A stretch of 64,000 nucleotides of DNA from Rhizobium sp. ARZ01 (GCF_014851675.1 NZ_JACVAE010000003.1:310001-374000), one strand, 5' to 3'. Positions 1-9,175 are shown, numbered from the stretch's first letter. Notes: generated by a model not told the origin, from the letters alone. A program made the numbers and translations.

Positions 1-746
1 TGGAATCGGCCGGATGGGACGGCGCATACTATCGCCGCGGATACTTCGACGACGGAAGCCCGCTTGGTGCCGAAGGCAATAGCGAGTGCCGGATCGATTC
101 GATTGCCCAGTCCTGGAGCACAATGTCCGGCGAGGGCGACAAGGAGCGGGCACGGCTTGCCATGGACGCCGTCCTGGCGGAGTTGGTGGACGAGGAGGCG
201 GGCATCATCAAGCTGTTCACGCCGCCCTTCGAGAACGGCGCGCACGATCCCGGTTACATCAAGGCCTATCCGCCGGGTGTTCGCGAGAATGGCGGACAAT
301 ACACCCATGCCTCGACCTGGGTCGTGATGGCGCTGGCGATGCAGGGCCGGGCGGATGACGCCTGGACCTGCCTGAGGATGCTCAATCCCGTCAACCACTC
401 CTCGACGCGCGAGGCGATCGATACCTATCGGGTCGAACCCTATGTCGTCGCGGCCGACGTCTACGGCGAAGACAACCGCAAGGGCAGAGGCGGCTGGACC
501 TGGTACACCGGTTCTGCAGGCTGGCTCTATCGTGCGGCCGTCGAAGGTATTCTCGGTATCCGGAAGGAGGACGGCAGCCTTGTCGTCACGCCGAACCTGC
601 CGTCCGACTGGCCGGGCTTTTCCGCCGTGGTCAGGCTCGATGGGGCCGATCACCACGTTCAAGTCGAGAGAACGGCAGATGGCAAGGTTATCGCGCGGAT
701 AGACGAGGCGCCCGTTCCGGCACAAGAGGTCGAGGTCACGGCGTGA
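1..746 (+). CDS. ndvB: Cyclic beta-1,2-glucan synthase, C-terminal end (partial)
   Basis: This is the last ~247 codons of a gene that begins before the window; the reading frame is already open at base 3. The protein carries the end of a GH94 glucan-phosphorylase-like catalytic region: an Ala-Gly-Trp-Asp-Gly-Ala-Tyr-Tyr start, then GAEGNSECRIDSIAQSWS, VRENGGQYTHASTW and GGWTWYTGSAGWLYRA, which are typical of NdvB/ChvB. In that family this C-terminal domain trims and controls the length of the linear glucan before cyclisation, in a very large (about 2,800 residue) inner-membrane protein. Finding ndvA close by on the other strand supports the call. Cyclic beta-glucans act in osmotic adaptation and host infection in rhizobia. 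Confidence 0.93.
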   Translation, partial: ESAGWDGAYYRRGYFDDGSPLGAEGNSECRIDSIAQSWSTMSGEGDKERARLAMDAVLAELVDEEAGIIKLFTPPFENGAHDPGYIKAYPPGVRENGGQYTHASTWVVMALAMQGRADDAWTCLRMLNPVNHSSTREAIDTYRVEPYVVAADVYGEDNRKGRGGWTWYTGSAGWLYRAAVEGILGIRKEDGSLVVTPNLPSDWPGFSAVVRLDGADHHVQVERTADGKVIARIDEAPVPAQEVEVTA

Positions 747-887
747 CCCCGCGCAATGCCCCTTTGGATGCCATGTAATCCGGAGGGGCGCGTGCGGCGG
801 CTATGCTGCGCCAGCGGACGTCCCACATTTTGCTATCGACTCGCGTCTGAATTGATACAATCTCCCGCCGCAGCGGGAGAGGTAACC

Positions 888-1666
888 ATGGGCGTCAAAG
901 TTACCGCAACGCGTTCCCTTGACATGACTGCGTTCGATTTCAGCAGCCTGGCGTACGCCACACCGGCTAGTTTCACCGGCACAACCTATCAACTGTCGTA
1001 TTCGGGCGGCGTACGCGATGTCTTCAAGGGCACGGGTTTCAGGTACAACGCCGACCATGTCCCGATCGCGGGAACGGTAAACAGCTGACCGAGTACGTTG
1101 GATCCTCGCGGTATTTCGCAATCGAAGGTGCGAGTATCACGGCCAAGAGCATCTTGAAAGCAGCATCCACTTCATCGCGCTCGGACGACGCCGACATCCT
1201 CATCACCGCCATGAAGGGCAACGATACGATTCTCGGCAGCAATTAGGATGATTTCCTTTTCGGCGCCGGCGGCAACGATCTCATCAAGGGAAACGGCGGC
1301 CGAGACTGGCTCCATTCCGGCCCCGGCGCCGACGATATGTATGGCGGCCGCGGCGCCGATGTTTTTGCATTCACGCACAAGGCGCACAGCACGGTATCCG
1401 CAAGCGGCCGCGACACCATTTTCGACTTTACGTCGGCTGACAAGATCGACCTGTCGGTCATCGACGCCAAGTCGAACGCTTCGGGAAACGACGCCTTCAG
1501 CTTCATCGCGACTAAGGGCTTTCCAGGCAAGGCCGGCGAGTTGCGCTACAAGAAGACGTCTTCCGACACCTATGTTTATGGCGACATCGATGGCGACAAG
1601 TCGGCCGATTTTGCGATTCACCTCGCTGACGCGATAACGGTGAAGTCGGGTTGCTTCTTCCTGTAA
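888..1666 (+). pseudogene. Decayed RTX/serralysin-like calcium-binding protein
   Basis: Two aligned pieces form one gene of about 259 codons. The first frame starts at ATG 888 behind a good GGGAGAGG ribosome site and runs to a TGA at 1086-1088. The homology then resumes in another frame at 1088 (TEYVGS...), as expected after loss of one base. A second lesion, TAG at 1244-1246, interrupts the stretch GSN*DDFLFGAGGND, where a Tyr codon would fit. The rest encodes RTX nonapeptide-like repeats (GAGGNDLIK, GNGGRDWLH, GGRGADVFA) and a serralysin C-terminal-like end stopping at 1664-1666. RTX repeats bind calcium and usually mark type I secreted proteins. With a frameshift and a nonsense codon the gene is probably dead, unless the assembly is wrong at both places. 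Confidence 0.8.
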
Positions 1667-1712
1667 GCATCGAGGCGTGTCGCCCCTCGGCCCGGCCAGC
1701 CGCAAACGCAAA

Positions 1713-1741
1713 CCGCCGCGCTTGCAGTTGAAGCGCGGCGG
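1713..1741 (-). terminator. Hairpin terminator after ndvA
   Basis: A perfect 11-bp stem (CCGCCGCGCTT / AAGCGCGGCGG) with a 7-base loop lies 26 bases past the ndvA stop. Read on the minus strand it is followed by TTTGCGTTTG, a modest T-rich tail. It may also end transcripts arriving from the RTX pseudogene. Confidence 0.7.
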
Positions 1742-1766
1742 CAAAAGGGATCGATCGGGACTGCGA

Positions 1767-3524
1767 TCAGGCGGCGGTGTGGCTCTTGCGGACGTCCTCG
1801 TCGGTGAGGATGCCGCTGGCCCGCAGCAGCGCGGCAAACCTGCCGTTGCTCTGGCTGAGATCATGGAAGGTGCCCATCTCGGCGATGCGGCCATGGTCGA
1901 GGAAGAGCACCATGTCGGCTTCGCGAACCGTGGATAGGCGGTGGGCGATGATGAAGGTCGTGCGGTTCTTGCGGAGATTGTCGATCGCCGCCTTGACGCG
2001 TGCCTCGGTCTCGACGTCGAGCGCGCTGGTCGCTTCGTCCAGCACCAGGATCGGCGCGTCCTTGAGGATGGCGCGGGCAATGGCGATGCGCTGGCGCTCG
2101 CCGCCCGAAAGACGGTTGCCGCGCTCGCCGACGTGCGTGTCGTAGCCGTTTTGGCGCGACCGGATGAAATCGTCGGCCGCCGCCGCTTCCGCGGCCTCCA
2201 TCACCTCCTCCAGCGTCGCGCCGTCGCGGCCGAGCCGGATATTGTCCGAGATCGAGCGGTTCAGAAGTCCGGCATCCTGGAAGACCGTTGCGATCGAGCG
2301 GCGCAGCGACTTGCGCGTGACAGTCGAGATATCGACACCGTCAATCAGGATCTGCCCCTGCTGCGGGTCATAAACGCGCTGGAGCAGGTTGACGAGCGTG
2401 GTCTTGCCAGCACCGGTCGGGCCGACGATCGCAACCGTCTGGCCGGCTTCGGCCGTGAACGAGATGTCGCGCACGCCCTGGGTCGCATTGGCGAAGTCAA
2501 AGCTGATATTGCGGAATTCGACCTTGCCGCGCACATCGGTGAGTTCACCGGCGTCGGAGGACTCTTCGCGGTCCTTCACGGCGTCCTCGAGCGAGAAGAA
2601 GTCTACCAGCTTGGCGCGGGCCTCGAAGATTTGCGTGGCAAACTGCTTCATCTGGTCCAGACGACCGATCAAGAGGCCGGCGAAGCCAATGAAGGCGATG
2701 ACATCACCGACGCGCAGTTCGCCGCGCTGAACGAGAATCGTGCCGATGACGAGGATCGTCATCATGGAGATGGTCGACGCGATGCGGTTCAGCGCGCTTG
2801 CCAGCGCCCACCAGTCGAGCACGGGAAACTGGGCATTGATCAGTTGTTGTGCGAACTGCTTCAACTGCTTGGTTTCGGCCTCGATGCGGTTGTAGCTGTG
2901 CACGACAGAGACGTTGCCGATCGCATCGGAGACGTGGGAAAACACGGTGTGATAGTGCCCCTCGACGGAAGCCTGGCCATCGCGCGTCCGGCTCATCACC
3001 ACCTTGCCGATGAAGACATAGGCTGCACCCAGCACGACCAGAACCAGCGACAGGCGATAGTCCATGGCAAATGCGGTCGGCACCAGCAGCACGAGCGCCA
3101 CCGCCGTTGCCAGATGCGTGCGCATGAACTCCAGCCATAGCCCGAACAGCGTTTCGCAGGCGCGCAGAAGCGTATGCAGTGCGTTGGAGGTGCCGCGCTG
3201 GCTGTGCCAGGAAAGCGGCATGGAAATGATGCGGCCGAAGGCTTCGGTCAAAAGGCTCGCCCTGCGGCCATGCGCCAAGCGGTCGGCCTCGCGTGCCACC
3301 AGGACGAAGGCGATCGTGTTGAATACACCGAAGCCGGCCCACATCAGAAGCATCGGCGTCACGGCGCCCTTGTTCGATATGGCGTCGATGATCTTGCCGA
3401 ACAGGATCGGCTCGGCGATCGCGATTACGGCCAGAACGACGTTGGCAACGACGATAGAGGACACGCGAAGTTTATAGACGGACAGATAGCTGAGCGCCCG
3501 CGTGTAAACCTGAAACAACGACAC
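1767..3524 (-). CDS. ndvA: Cyclic beta-1,2-glucan exporter, ABC permease/ATPase
   Basis: A 585-residue half-transporter with a six-helix membrane domain (about residues 20-300) and a C-terminal ATPase (about 335-570). The ATPase has Walker A GPTGAGKTT, signature LSGGERQR, Walker B ILVLDEATSALD and the switch histidine in IIAHRLS. Length and N-terminus match NdvA/ChvA, which moves cyclic beta-1,2-glucan from cytoplasm to periplasm as a homodimer. The start is GTG (3522-3524), preceded by AAAGGG at a suitable distance. It is convergent with ndvB, with the dead RTX gene between them. Loss of ndvA in rhizobia gives hypo-osmotic sensitivity and poor infection (family knowledge). Confidence 0.96.
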   Translation of the reverse strand: MSLFQVYTRALSYLSVYKLRVSSIVVANVVLAVIAIAEPILFGKIIDAISNKGAVTPMLLMWAGFGVFNTIAFVLVAREADRLAHGRRASLLTEAFGRIISMPLSWHSQRGTSNALHTLLRACETLFGLWLEFMRTHLATAVALVLLVPTAFAMDYRLSLVLVVLGAAYVFIGKVVMSRTRDGQASVEGHYHTVFSHVSDAIGNVSVVHSYNRIEAETKQLKQFAQQLINAQFPVLDWWALASALNRIASTISMMTILVIGTILVQRGELRVGDVIAFIGFAGLLIGRLDQMKQFATQIFEARAKLVDFFSLEDAVKDREESSDAGELTDVRGKVEFRNISFDFANATQGVRDISFTAEAGQTVAIVGPTGAGKTTLVNLLQRVYDPQQGQILIDGVDISTVTRKSLRRSIATVFQDAGLLNRSISDNIRLGRDGATLEEVMEAAEAAAADDFIRSRQNGYDTHVGERGNRLSGGERQRIAIARAILKDAPILVLDEATSALDVETEARVKAAIDNLRKNRTTFIIAHRLSTVREADMVLFLDHGRIAEMGTFHDLSQSNGRFAALLRASGILTDEDVRKSHTAA

Positions 3525-3697
3525 TTCGAAACCCTTTCGCGGTCCTGCATTGTGCGCAACGACACCCTTACTTCGGACGCGCGCGACGCGGTATGGCCCC
3601 AGTCCCTCGATCGGCAGTTACGCCGGGGACATTTCCAGCGATTTCGCGATGCTATTTGTTTGTCGATGAATGGACGCTGAACGGTCCGTTGCCAAAT

Positions 3698-3759
3698 CGG
3701 TTTAACTTGCTAAACCGGGTGCAGCGGACGTTTTGTCTGGCGTAGCTCGCACGGCGAGC
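3698..3759. promoter_or_regulatory. Two dyads upstream of the LuxR-type gene
   Basis: The ~290-base gap between ndvA and the LuxR-type gene holds two inverted repeats: CGGTTTA-6-TAAACCG at 3698-3717 (a 20-bp dyad, about the size of a lux box) and GCTCGC-3-GCGAGC at 3745-3759. They sit 100 and 56 bases before the proposed start. Either could be an operator for the regulator itself; which protein binds is inference. Confidence 0.4.
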
Positions 3760-3814
3760 AAACTATTATGAAGAAAATTGTATTGGAGGGGCCGCGTGGT
3801 CGGTCGATTTGAGA

Positions 3815-4540
3815 ATGAACATAAACCTGCTTGTTCAGTTCATCGGATTGCTCGATGAACTTTCTTGCCGTGAAGAAATCATTGCGGAGTTTGAAAGGCT
3901 GATAGATCACTACGGCTTCGATTATTATGGCGTGATCCGGCAACCCGGACCGCACGACGATCCGATGAGCCTTGTTTTGTCCGGGCGCTGGCCGGAGCGT
4001 TGGCCAGAGATCTATATTCGCAAGAAATACATCATCGTCGATCCAACGATCCTCTATCTCAACCATGCCCGGGCCGCCTTTCGGTGGCGCGATACTATCG
4101 CAGCCTTTCGATCCGCCCCGCATCGAACCCGCATGGAGCGTATGATGGTTGATGCCCGCAACAATGGCTTGGAAGACGGATACATCTTTCCGGTTCATGC
4201 CCGGCGCGGTTTGGTCGGCAATATCACGGTTGGCGGCAAGGCAGTGGATCTCCACCCCGCCGAGTTGGGCCTTTTCGACAGTGTGGCGAAGACCCTGTTC
4301 TGGAAGCTGGAAAATGCCGGCGGGAAGGAGAAGGCCGATGCGCAGGTTCACCTTACGCGGCGCGAGATGGAGGCGCTCCGTTATCTCGCCGACGGCATGA
4401 CCTCGCACGAGATTGCCCGCGTGCTCTCGATCTCGAACCATACGGTTGACTGGTACATGAACGGAATCCAGGCGAAACTGAACGCGAAGAACCGCCATCA
4501 TGCGGTCGCGCTATCCTTCCGGCTTGGTCTGATTTCTTGA
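3815..4540 (+). CDS. LuxR-family regulator with autoinducer-binding-type domain
   Basis: A protein of about 241 residues. Residues ~20-160 fit the autoinducer-binding domain of quorum-sensing LuxR proteins (FDYYGVIRQPG, the W-containing stretch GRWPERWPEIYIRKKYIIVDPT, then FPVHARRGLVGNITVGG). Residues ~175-238 are a LuxR-type helix-turn-helix (LTRREMEALRYLADGMTSHEIARVL...HTVDWYMNGIQAKLNAKNR). No luxI-type synthase is in the window, so it would be a LuxR solo here. The start is uncertain: ATG 3815 and in-frame TTG 3809 both lack a well-spaced ribosome site, while the best Shine-Dalgarno (GGAGGGG at 3785-3791) points to GTG 3796 in another frame. The ligand, if any, cannot be read from sequence. 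Confidence 0.85.
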   Translation: MNINLLVQFIGLLDELSCREEIIAEFERLIDHYGFDYYGVIRQPGPHDDPMSLVLSGRWPERWPEIYIRKKYIIVDPTILYLNHARAAFRWRDTIAAFRSAPHRTRMERMMVDARNNGLEDGYIFPVHARRGLVGNITVGGKAVDLHPAELGLFDSVAKTLFWKLENAGGKEKADAQVHLTRREMEALRYLADGMTSHEIARVLSISNHTVDWYMNGIQAKLNAKNRHHAVALSFRLGLIS

Positions 4541-4654
4541 CCGTTGCTCATTTTTGGAGCGCTGCCTCCAATTTCGGCTTGCATTTTCGACGCGCTGATA
4601 TTTCTCTTCGCAACCGCAGCAATTCTGCGTTTCAAGTCTATGAGGAGTATCGAC

Positions 4655-7600
4655 TTGCCCATCTCGAAGATTCTTGTCGCCAACCGTTCCGAAATTGCCA
4701 TCCGCGTGTTCCGCGCGGCCAATGAACTTGGGCTTAAAACGGTAGCGATATGGGCCGAGGAGGACAAGTTGGCACTGCACCGCTTCAAGGCGGATGAAAG
4801 CTACCAGGTCGGCCGCGGGCCGCATCTTGCCCGTGATCTCGGCCCGATCGAGAGCTATCTGTCGATCGACGAGGTCATCCGGGTGGCAAAGCTCTCCGGG
4901 GCGGACGCCATCCATCCGGGATACGGGCTTTTGTCGGAAAGCCCGGAATTCGCCGAGGCGTGCGCTACAGCCGGCATTACCTTCATCGGGCCTAAGCCGG
5001 AGACGATGCGCCAGCTCGGCAACAAGGTGGCTGCGCGCAACCTCGCGATCTCGATCGGCGTGCCGGTCGTGCCGGCGACCGACCCGTTACCGGATGATCC
5101 GGCGGAGATTGCACGGCTCGCCGATGAAATCGGTTACCCGGTCATGCTCAAGGCCTCCTGGGGCGGCGGCGGGCGCGGCATGCGTGCGATCCGCGATCCG
5201 AAGGATTTGATCCGCGAGGTGACCGAGGCCAAGCGCGAGGCGAAGGCGGCATTCGGCAAGGATGAGGTCTACCTGGAAAAGCTGGTCGAACGGGCAAGGC
5301 ATGTCGAAAGCCAAGTCCTCGGCGATACACATGGAAATGTCGTGCACCTGTTCGAGCGCGACTGCTCGATCCAGCGACGCAATCAAAAGGTGGTCGAGCG
5401 CGCGCCGGCGCCCTATCTTGCCGAGGCACAGCGGCAGGAACTGGCCGCCTACTCGCTCAAGATCGCCAAGGCGACCAACTATGTCGGCGCCGGCACGGTC
5501 GAGTATCTGATGGACGCCGACACCGGCAAGTTCTACTTCATCGAGGTCAACCCGCGCATCCAGGTCGAGCACACCGTCACCGAGGAAGTGACCGGCATCG
5601 ACATCGTCAAGGCGCAGATCCACATTCTCGACGGCTTTGCCATCGGCACCCCTGAATCCGGCGTGCCGGCGCAGAAGGACATCCGTCTCAACGGCCACGC
5701 CCTGCAATGCCGCATCACCACCGAGGACCCCGAGCAGAACTTCATTCCCGACTATGGCCGCATCACCGCCTATCGCGGCGCCACCGGCTTCGGCATCCGC
5801 CTTGATGGCGGCACGGCCTATTCGGGGGCGGTGATCACCCGCTACTACGACCCGCTGCTGGAGAAGGTCACGGCCTGGGCGCCGACGGCGGAAGAGGCGA
5901 TCCGGCGCATGAACCGGGCCCTGCGCGAGTTCCGCATCCGCGGCGTGGCCACCAACCTGACGTTCCTTGAGGCCATCATCGGCCACCCGAAATTCCACGA
6001 CAATAGCTACACCACCCGCTTCATCGATACGACGCCGGAATTGTTCTATCAGGTTCGCCGGCAGGATCGCGCGACGAAGCTTCTGACCTATCTCGCCGAC
6101 GTCACCGTCAACGGTCATCCGGAAGCCAAGGGGCGGCCGAAGCCGTCGGAGGAGATCGCACGTCCCGTCGTGCCCTATTCCGAGGGGTCGATCGCCTCCG
6201 GTACCAAGCAGAAGCTGGAAGAACTCGGCCCGCGGCGACTTGCCGAATGGGTGCGTGCGCAGCCCCAGGTGCTCTTGACCGACACGACGATGCGTGACGG
6301 GCACCAGTCGCTGCTGGCGACCCGCATGCGCACCTACGACATCGCCCGCATCGCCGAGACCTATGCGCGCACGTTGCCGCAGCTCTTCTCACTGGAGTGC
6401 TGGGGCGGGGCGACTTTCGATGTTGCGATGCGCTTCCTCACCGAAGATCCCTGGGAGCGCCTGGCGATGGTGCGCGAGGGCGCGCCGAACCTGCTCCTGC
6501 AGATGCTTTTGCGCGGTGCCAACGGCGTCGGCTACAAGAACTACCCAGACAATGTGGTGAAGTACTTCGTACGCCAGGCGGCGAAGGGCGGCATCGATGT
6601 GTTTCGTGTATTCGACTGCCTGAACTGGGTGGAGAACATGCGCGTCTCGATGGATGCGGTCGCCGAGGAAAACAAGATCTGCGAAGCGGCGATCTGCTAT
6701 ACCGGCGACATTCTCAACGCCGCCCGGCCGAAATACGACCTGAAGTACTACACCGCCCTTGCCGCCGAACTGGAGAAGGCCGGTGCGCACATGATCGCAG
6801 TGAAGGACATGGCGGGGCTTTTGAAGCCCGCCGCGGCCCGCATTGTATTCAAGGCGCTGCGGGAGGCCACGGATCTGCCGATCCATTTCCATACCCACGA
6901 CACCTCGGGCATTGCCGCGGCGACTGTGCTGGCAGCCGTCGAATCCGGCGTCGACGTCGTCGACGCGGCGATGGACGCACTGTCCGGCAACACCTCGCAG
7001 CCCTGCCTCGGCTCGATCGTCGAGGCGCTTTCCGGTTCGGAGCGCGATTCGGGCCTGGATCCGGAATGGATCCGCCGCATCTCCTTCTACTGGGAGGCGG
7101 TGCGTCATCAGTATGCGGCCTTCGAGAGCGACCTGAAGGGGCCGGCCTCGGAAGTCTACCTGCACGAGATGCCCGGCGGCCAGTTCACCAACCTCAAGGA
7201 GCAGGCCCGCTCGCTGGGGCTTGAGACCCGCTGGCACGAGGTGGCCCAGGCCTATGCCGATGCCAACCGCATGTTCGGTGACATCGTCAAGGTGACGCCG
7301 TCATCGAAGGTGGTGGGCGACATGGCGTTGATGATGGTCAGCCAGGACCTGACGGTCGCCGATGTCGAGAACCCGGCCAAGGACGTCTCGTTCCCCGATT
7401 CGGTCATTTCGATGCTGCGGGGCGATCTCGGCCAGCCCCCGGGCGGCTGGCCACAGGCGCTGCAGAAGAAGGTGCTGAAGGGCGAAGCCGCCTACACGGT
7501 GCGCCCCGGCTCGCTGCTTGCAGATGCCGATCTCGACGTCGAGCGTAAGGCGATCGAGACCAAGCTTGAACGCAAGGTCAACGACTTCGAGTTCGCCTCC

Positions 7601-8110
7601 TACCTGATGTATCCCAAGGTGTTCACCGACTATGCGCTGGCCGCCGACACCTATGGCCCCGTCAGCGTCTTGCCGACCCATTCCTATTTCTACGGCATGG
7701 CTCCGGGCGAGGAGCTGTTCGCTGACATCGAGAAGGGCAAGACGCTCGTCATCCTCAACCAGACGCAGGGCGACGTCGACGAGAAGGGCATGGTCAAGGT
7801 GTTCTTCGAATTGAATGGCCAGCCGCGGCCGATCAAGGTGCCCGACCGCAACCGGGGTGCTTCCGCTGCTGTGCGCCGCAAGGCGGATACGGGCAATCTG
7901 CTGCAGCTCGGTGCGCCGATGCCGGGCGTCGTCTCGACGGTAGCCGTCTCCGCGGGCCAACCGGTCAAGGCCGGCGATGTCCTCCTGTCGATCGAGGCGA
8001 TGAAGATGGAAACCGCGCTGCATGCCGAAAAGGACGGTGTGGTCGCCGAAGTCCTCGTGCGTGCTGGTGACCAGATCGACGCCAAGGATCTTCTGGTCGT
8101 GTTCGGATGA
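4655..8110 (+). CDS. pyc: Pyruvate carboxylase
   Basis: A 1,151-residue single-chain pyruvate carboxylase, making oxaloacetate from pyruvate, bicarbonate and ATP to refill the TCA cycle. Order: biotin carboxylase (from PISKILVANRSEIAIRVF, ATP-grasp with SWGGGGRGMR, to ~residue 460), carboxyltransferase (TDTTMRDGHQSLLATRMRT, ECWGGATFDV, then VKDMAGLLKP), tetramerisation region, and biotin carrier with EAMKM, the biotinyl lysine near residue 1117. The start is taken as TTG 4655 because GAGGAG sits 7 bases before it and the known rhizobial protein begins M-P-I-S-K-I at this point; ATG 4640 in frame overlaps that ribosome site. It follows the LuxR-type gene by 114 bases in the same direction. Confidence 0.97.
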   Translation: MPISKILVANRSEIAIRVFRAANELGLKTVAIWAEEDKLALHRFKADESYQVGRGPHLARDLGPIESYLSIDEVIRVAKLSGADAIHPGYGLLSESPEFAEACATAGITFIGPKPETMRQLGNKVAARNLAISIGVPVVPATDPLPDDPAEIARLADEIGYPVMLKASWGGGGRGMRAIRDPKDLIREVTEAKREAKAAFGKDEVYLEKLVERARHVESQVLGDTHGNVVHLFERDCSIQRRNQKVVERAPAPYLAEAQRQELAAYSLKIAKATNYVGAGTVEYLMDADTGKFYFIEVNPRIQVEHTVTEEVTGIDIVKAQIHILDGFAIGTPESGVPAQKDIRLNGHALQCRITTEDPEQNFIPDYGRITAYRGATGFGIRLDGGTAYSGAVITRYYDPLLEKVTAWAPTAEEAIRRMNRALREFRIRGVATNLTFLEAIIGHPKFHDNSYTTRFIDTTPELFYQVRRQDRATKLLTYLADVTVNGHPEAKGRPKPSEEIARPVVPYSEGSIASGTKQKLEELGPRRLAEWVRAQPQVLLTDTTMRDGHQSLLATRMRTYDIARIAETYARTLPQLFSLECWGGATFDVAMRFLTEDPWERLAMVREGAPNLLLQMLLRGANGVGYKNYPDNVVKYFVRQAAKGGIDVFRVFDCLNWVENMRVSMDAVAEENKICEAAICYTGDILNAARPKYDLKYYTALAAELEKAGAHMIAVKDMAGLLKPAAARIVFKALREATDLPIHFHTHDTSGIAAATVLAAVESGVDVVDAAMDALSGNTSQPCLGSIVEALSGSERDSGLDPEWIRRISFYWEAVRHQYAAFESDLKGPASEVYLHEMPGGQFTNLKEQARSLGLETRWHEVAQAYADANRMFGDIVKVTPSSKVVGDMALMMVSQDLTVADVENPAKDVSFPDSVISMLRGDLGQPPGGWPQALQKKVLKGEAAYTVRPGSLLADADLDVERKAIETKLERKVNDFEFASYLMYPKVFTDYALAADTYGPVSVLPTHSYFYGMAPGEELFADIEKGKTLVILNQTQGDVDEKGMVKVFFELNGQPRPIKVPDRNRGASAAVRRKADTGNLLQLGAPMPGVVSTVAVSAGQPVKAGDVLLSIEAMKMETALHAEKDGVVAEVLVRAGDQIDAKDLLVVFG

Positions 8111-8118
8111 TTTGACCC

Positions 8119-8144
8119 TCGGGACAGCCATGCGGTTGTCCCGA
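8119..8144 (+). terminator. Stem-loop after pyc
   Basis: An 8-bp perfect stem (TCGGGACA / TGTCCCGA) with a 10-base loop starts 8 bases after the pyc stop. There is no T tract, so it is either a weak terminator or a 3'-end stabilising hairpin. Confidence 0.45.
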
Positions 8145-8218
8145 ACTGCCCTATGAAACATGCGAGAAGACGTTGATCTGATGGTCGCGTCGTCTCGCAA
8201 GCCAATGGTCCCGCGCAA

Positions 8219-8773
8219 ATGAACTGCACCCTTCGCGACGCTGACTTCGACGATCTTCCCGCCATCACCGAGATCTATCGCGAATCCGTGCTGCACGGCG
8301 TCGCCAGCTATGAGATCGAGCCGCCTCCGCTTGAAGAGATGCGCACGCGCTTCTCAGCGATCACAGCAGACGGCTATCCCTATATCGTTGCCACCGATTC
8401 GTCGGACCGGATTGTGGGCTATGCCTACGCGTCGGCGTTCCGCACGCGGCCAGCCTATCGCTGGCTGGTCGAGGATTCGATCTATCTGGCGCCGGAGGCG
8501 AGGGCGCAAGGCGTCGGTAAGGCGTTGCTTGCCGAACTGATCAAGCGCTGCACGGCGCTCGGTTTCCGCCAGATGGTCGCCGTGATCGGCGGCGCGCATC
8601 CGGCCTCGGTCGCCGTGCACCGCTCAGCCGGGTTCGAGCATGGCGGTCTGATGAAGGCGACCGGTTTCAAGCACGGTCACTGGCTCGATACGGTGATCAT
8701 GCAGCTTGCGCTTGGCGAGGGTGCGTCGAGCGCTCCCGCGCCCGACGCCTATCCGGCCACCATGCGGCAATGA
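8219..8773 (+). CDS. GNAT-family N-acetyltransferase, phosphinothricin/methionine-sulfone type
   Basis: A 184-residue single-domain GNAT protein. The acetyl-CoA pyrophosphate-binding loop reads EARAQGVGKALL, and the segments YRESVLHGVASYEIEPP, YAYASAFRTRPAYRW and HPASVAVHRSAGFEHGG are those of the PAT/bar/MddA subgroup, which acetylates phosphinothricin-like compounds, methionine sulfone or methionine sulfoximine. The true substrate is not readable. ATG 8219 is used; ribosome binding upstream is weak. It ends 6 bases from the converging DUF2794 gene. Confidence 0.88.
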   Translation: MNCTLRDADFDDLPAITEIYRESVLHGVASYEIEPPPLEEMRTRFSAITADGYPYIVATDSSDRIVGYAYASAFRTRPAYRWLVEDSIYLAPEARAQGVGKALLAELIKRCTALGFRQMVAVIGGAHPASVAVHRSAGFEHGGLMKATGFKHGHWLDTVIMQLALGEGASSAPAPDAYPATMRQ

Positions 8774-8779
8774 GAAGCG

Positions 8780-9175
8780 CTAGCTCTTTATGAGCTTCAA
8801 TGCCTTGTCGAAGACCCTCAGAACCTGTGCCAGGTCATGTCCGCGCTTCAGGATCATCCCGTGGGCGTTGAGCACGCTGTAGGCGCCCTGCTTGGCGGCG
8901 AGCTTGGGGTTCTTCTCGACCCGGTAGAGTGCCATCTCGCCGGAGCGCTTGAAGATCGAAAAGACCGCCTTCTCCAGGGTGTGGTCGATCGCATAGTCGC
9001 GCCACTCGCCTTCTCCGACCATACGGCCGTAGATTCTGAGGATCGCGTCTAGTTCCCTGCGATGAAAGGTGACCGGGATGGGGTCTTTGCCATTGCGGTA
9101 CTCCCGGAGGTCGACGATCACGTTCGACCCCTGGGCTCCGCTCTCTCCCGGCGACAAATCCGGTTGATCAGTCAT
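8780..9175 (-). CDS. DUF2794 family protein
   Basis: A 131-residue soluble protein of the alphaproteobacterial DUF2794 family (VTFHRRELDAILRIYGRMVGEGEWRDYAIDH, then a lysine-rich C-terminal half with KRGHDLAQVLRVFDKALKLIKS). The function is unknown. The first ~25 residues look disordered. No signal peptide or membrane segment is visible. It ends nose-to-nose with the acetyltransferase gene. Confidence 0.85.
   Translation of the reverse strand: MTDQPDLSPGESGAQGSNVIVDLREYRNGKDPIPVTFHRRELDAILRIYGRMVGEGEWRDYAIDHTLEKAVFSIFKRSGEMALYRVEKNPKLAAKQGAYSVLNAHGMILKRGHDLAQVLRVFDKALKLIKS

Noticed and set aside
756..1088. A separate 110-residue gene starting at 756
   Set aside because: The homology and ribosome site begin at 888; the earlier part has no coding character.
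5087..6304. Minus-strand frame inside pyc
   Set aside because: Lies wholly within the carboxylase gene and has no recognisable domain.
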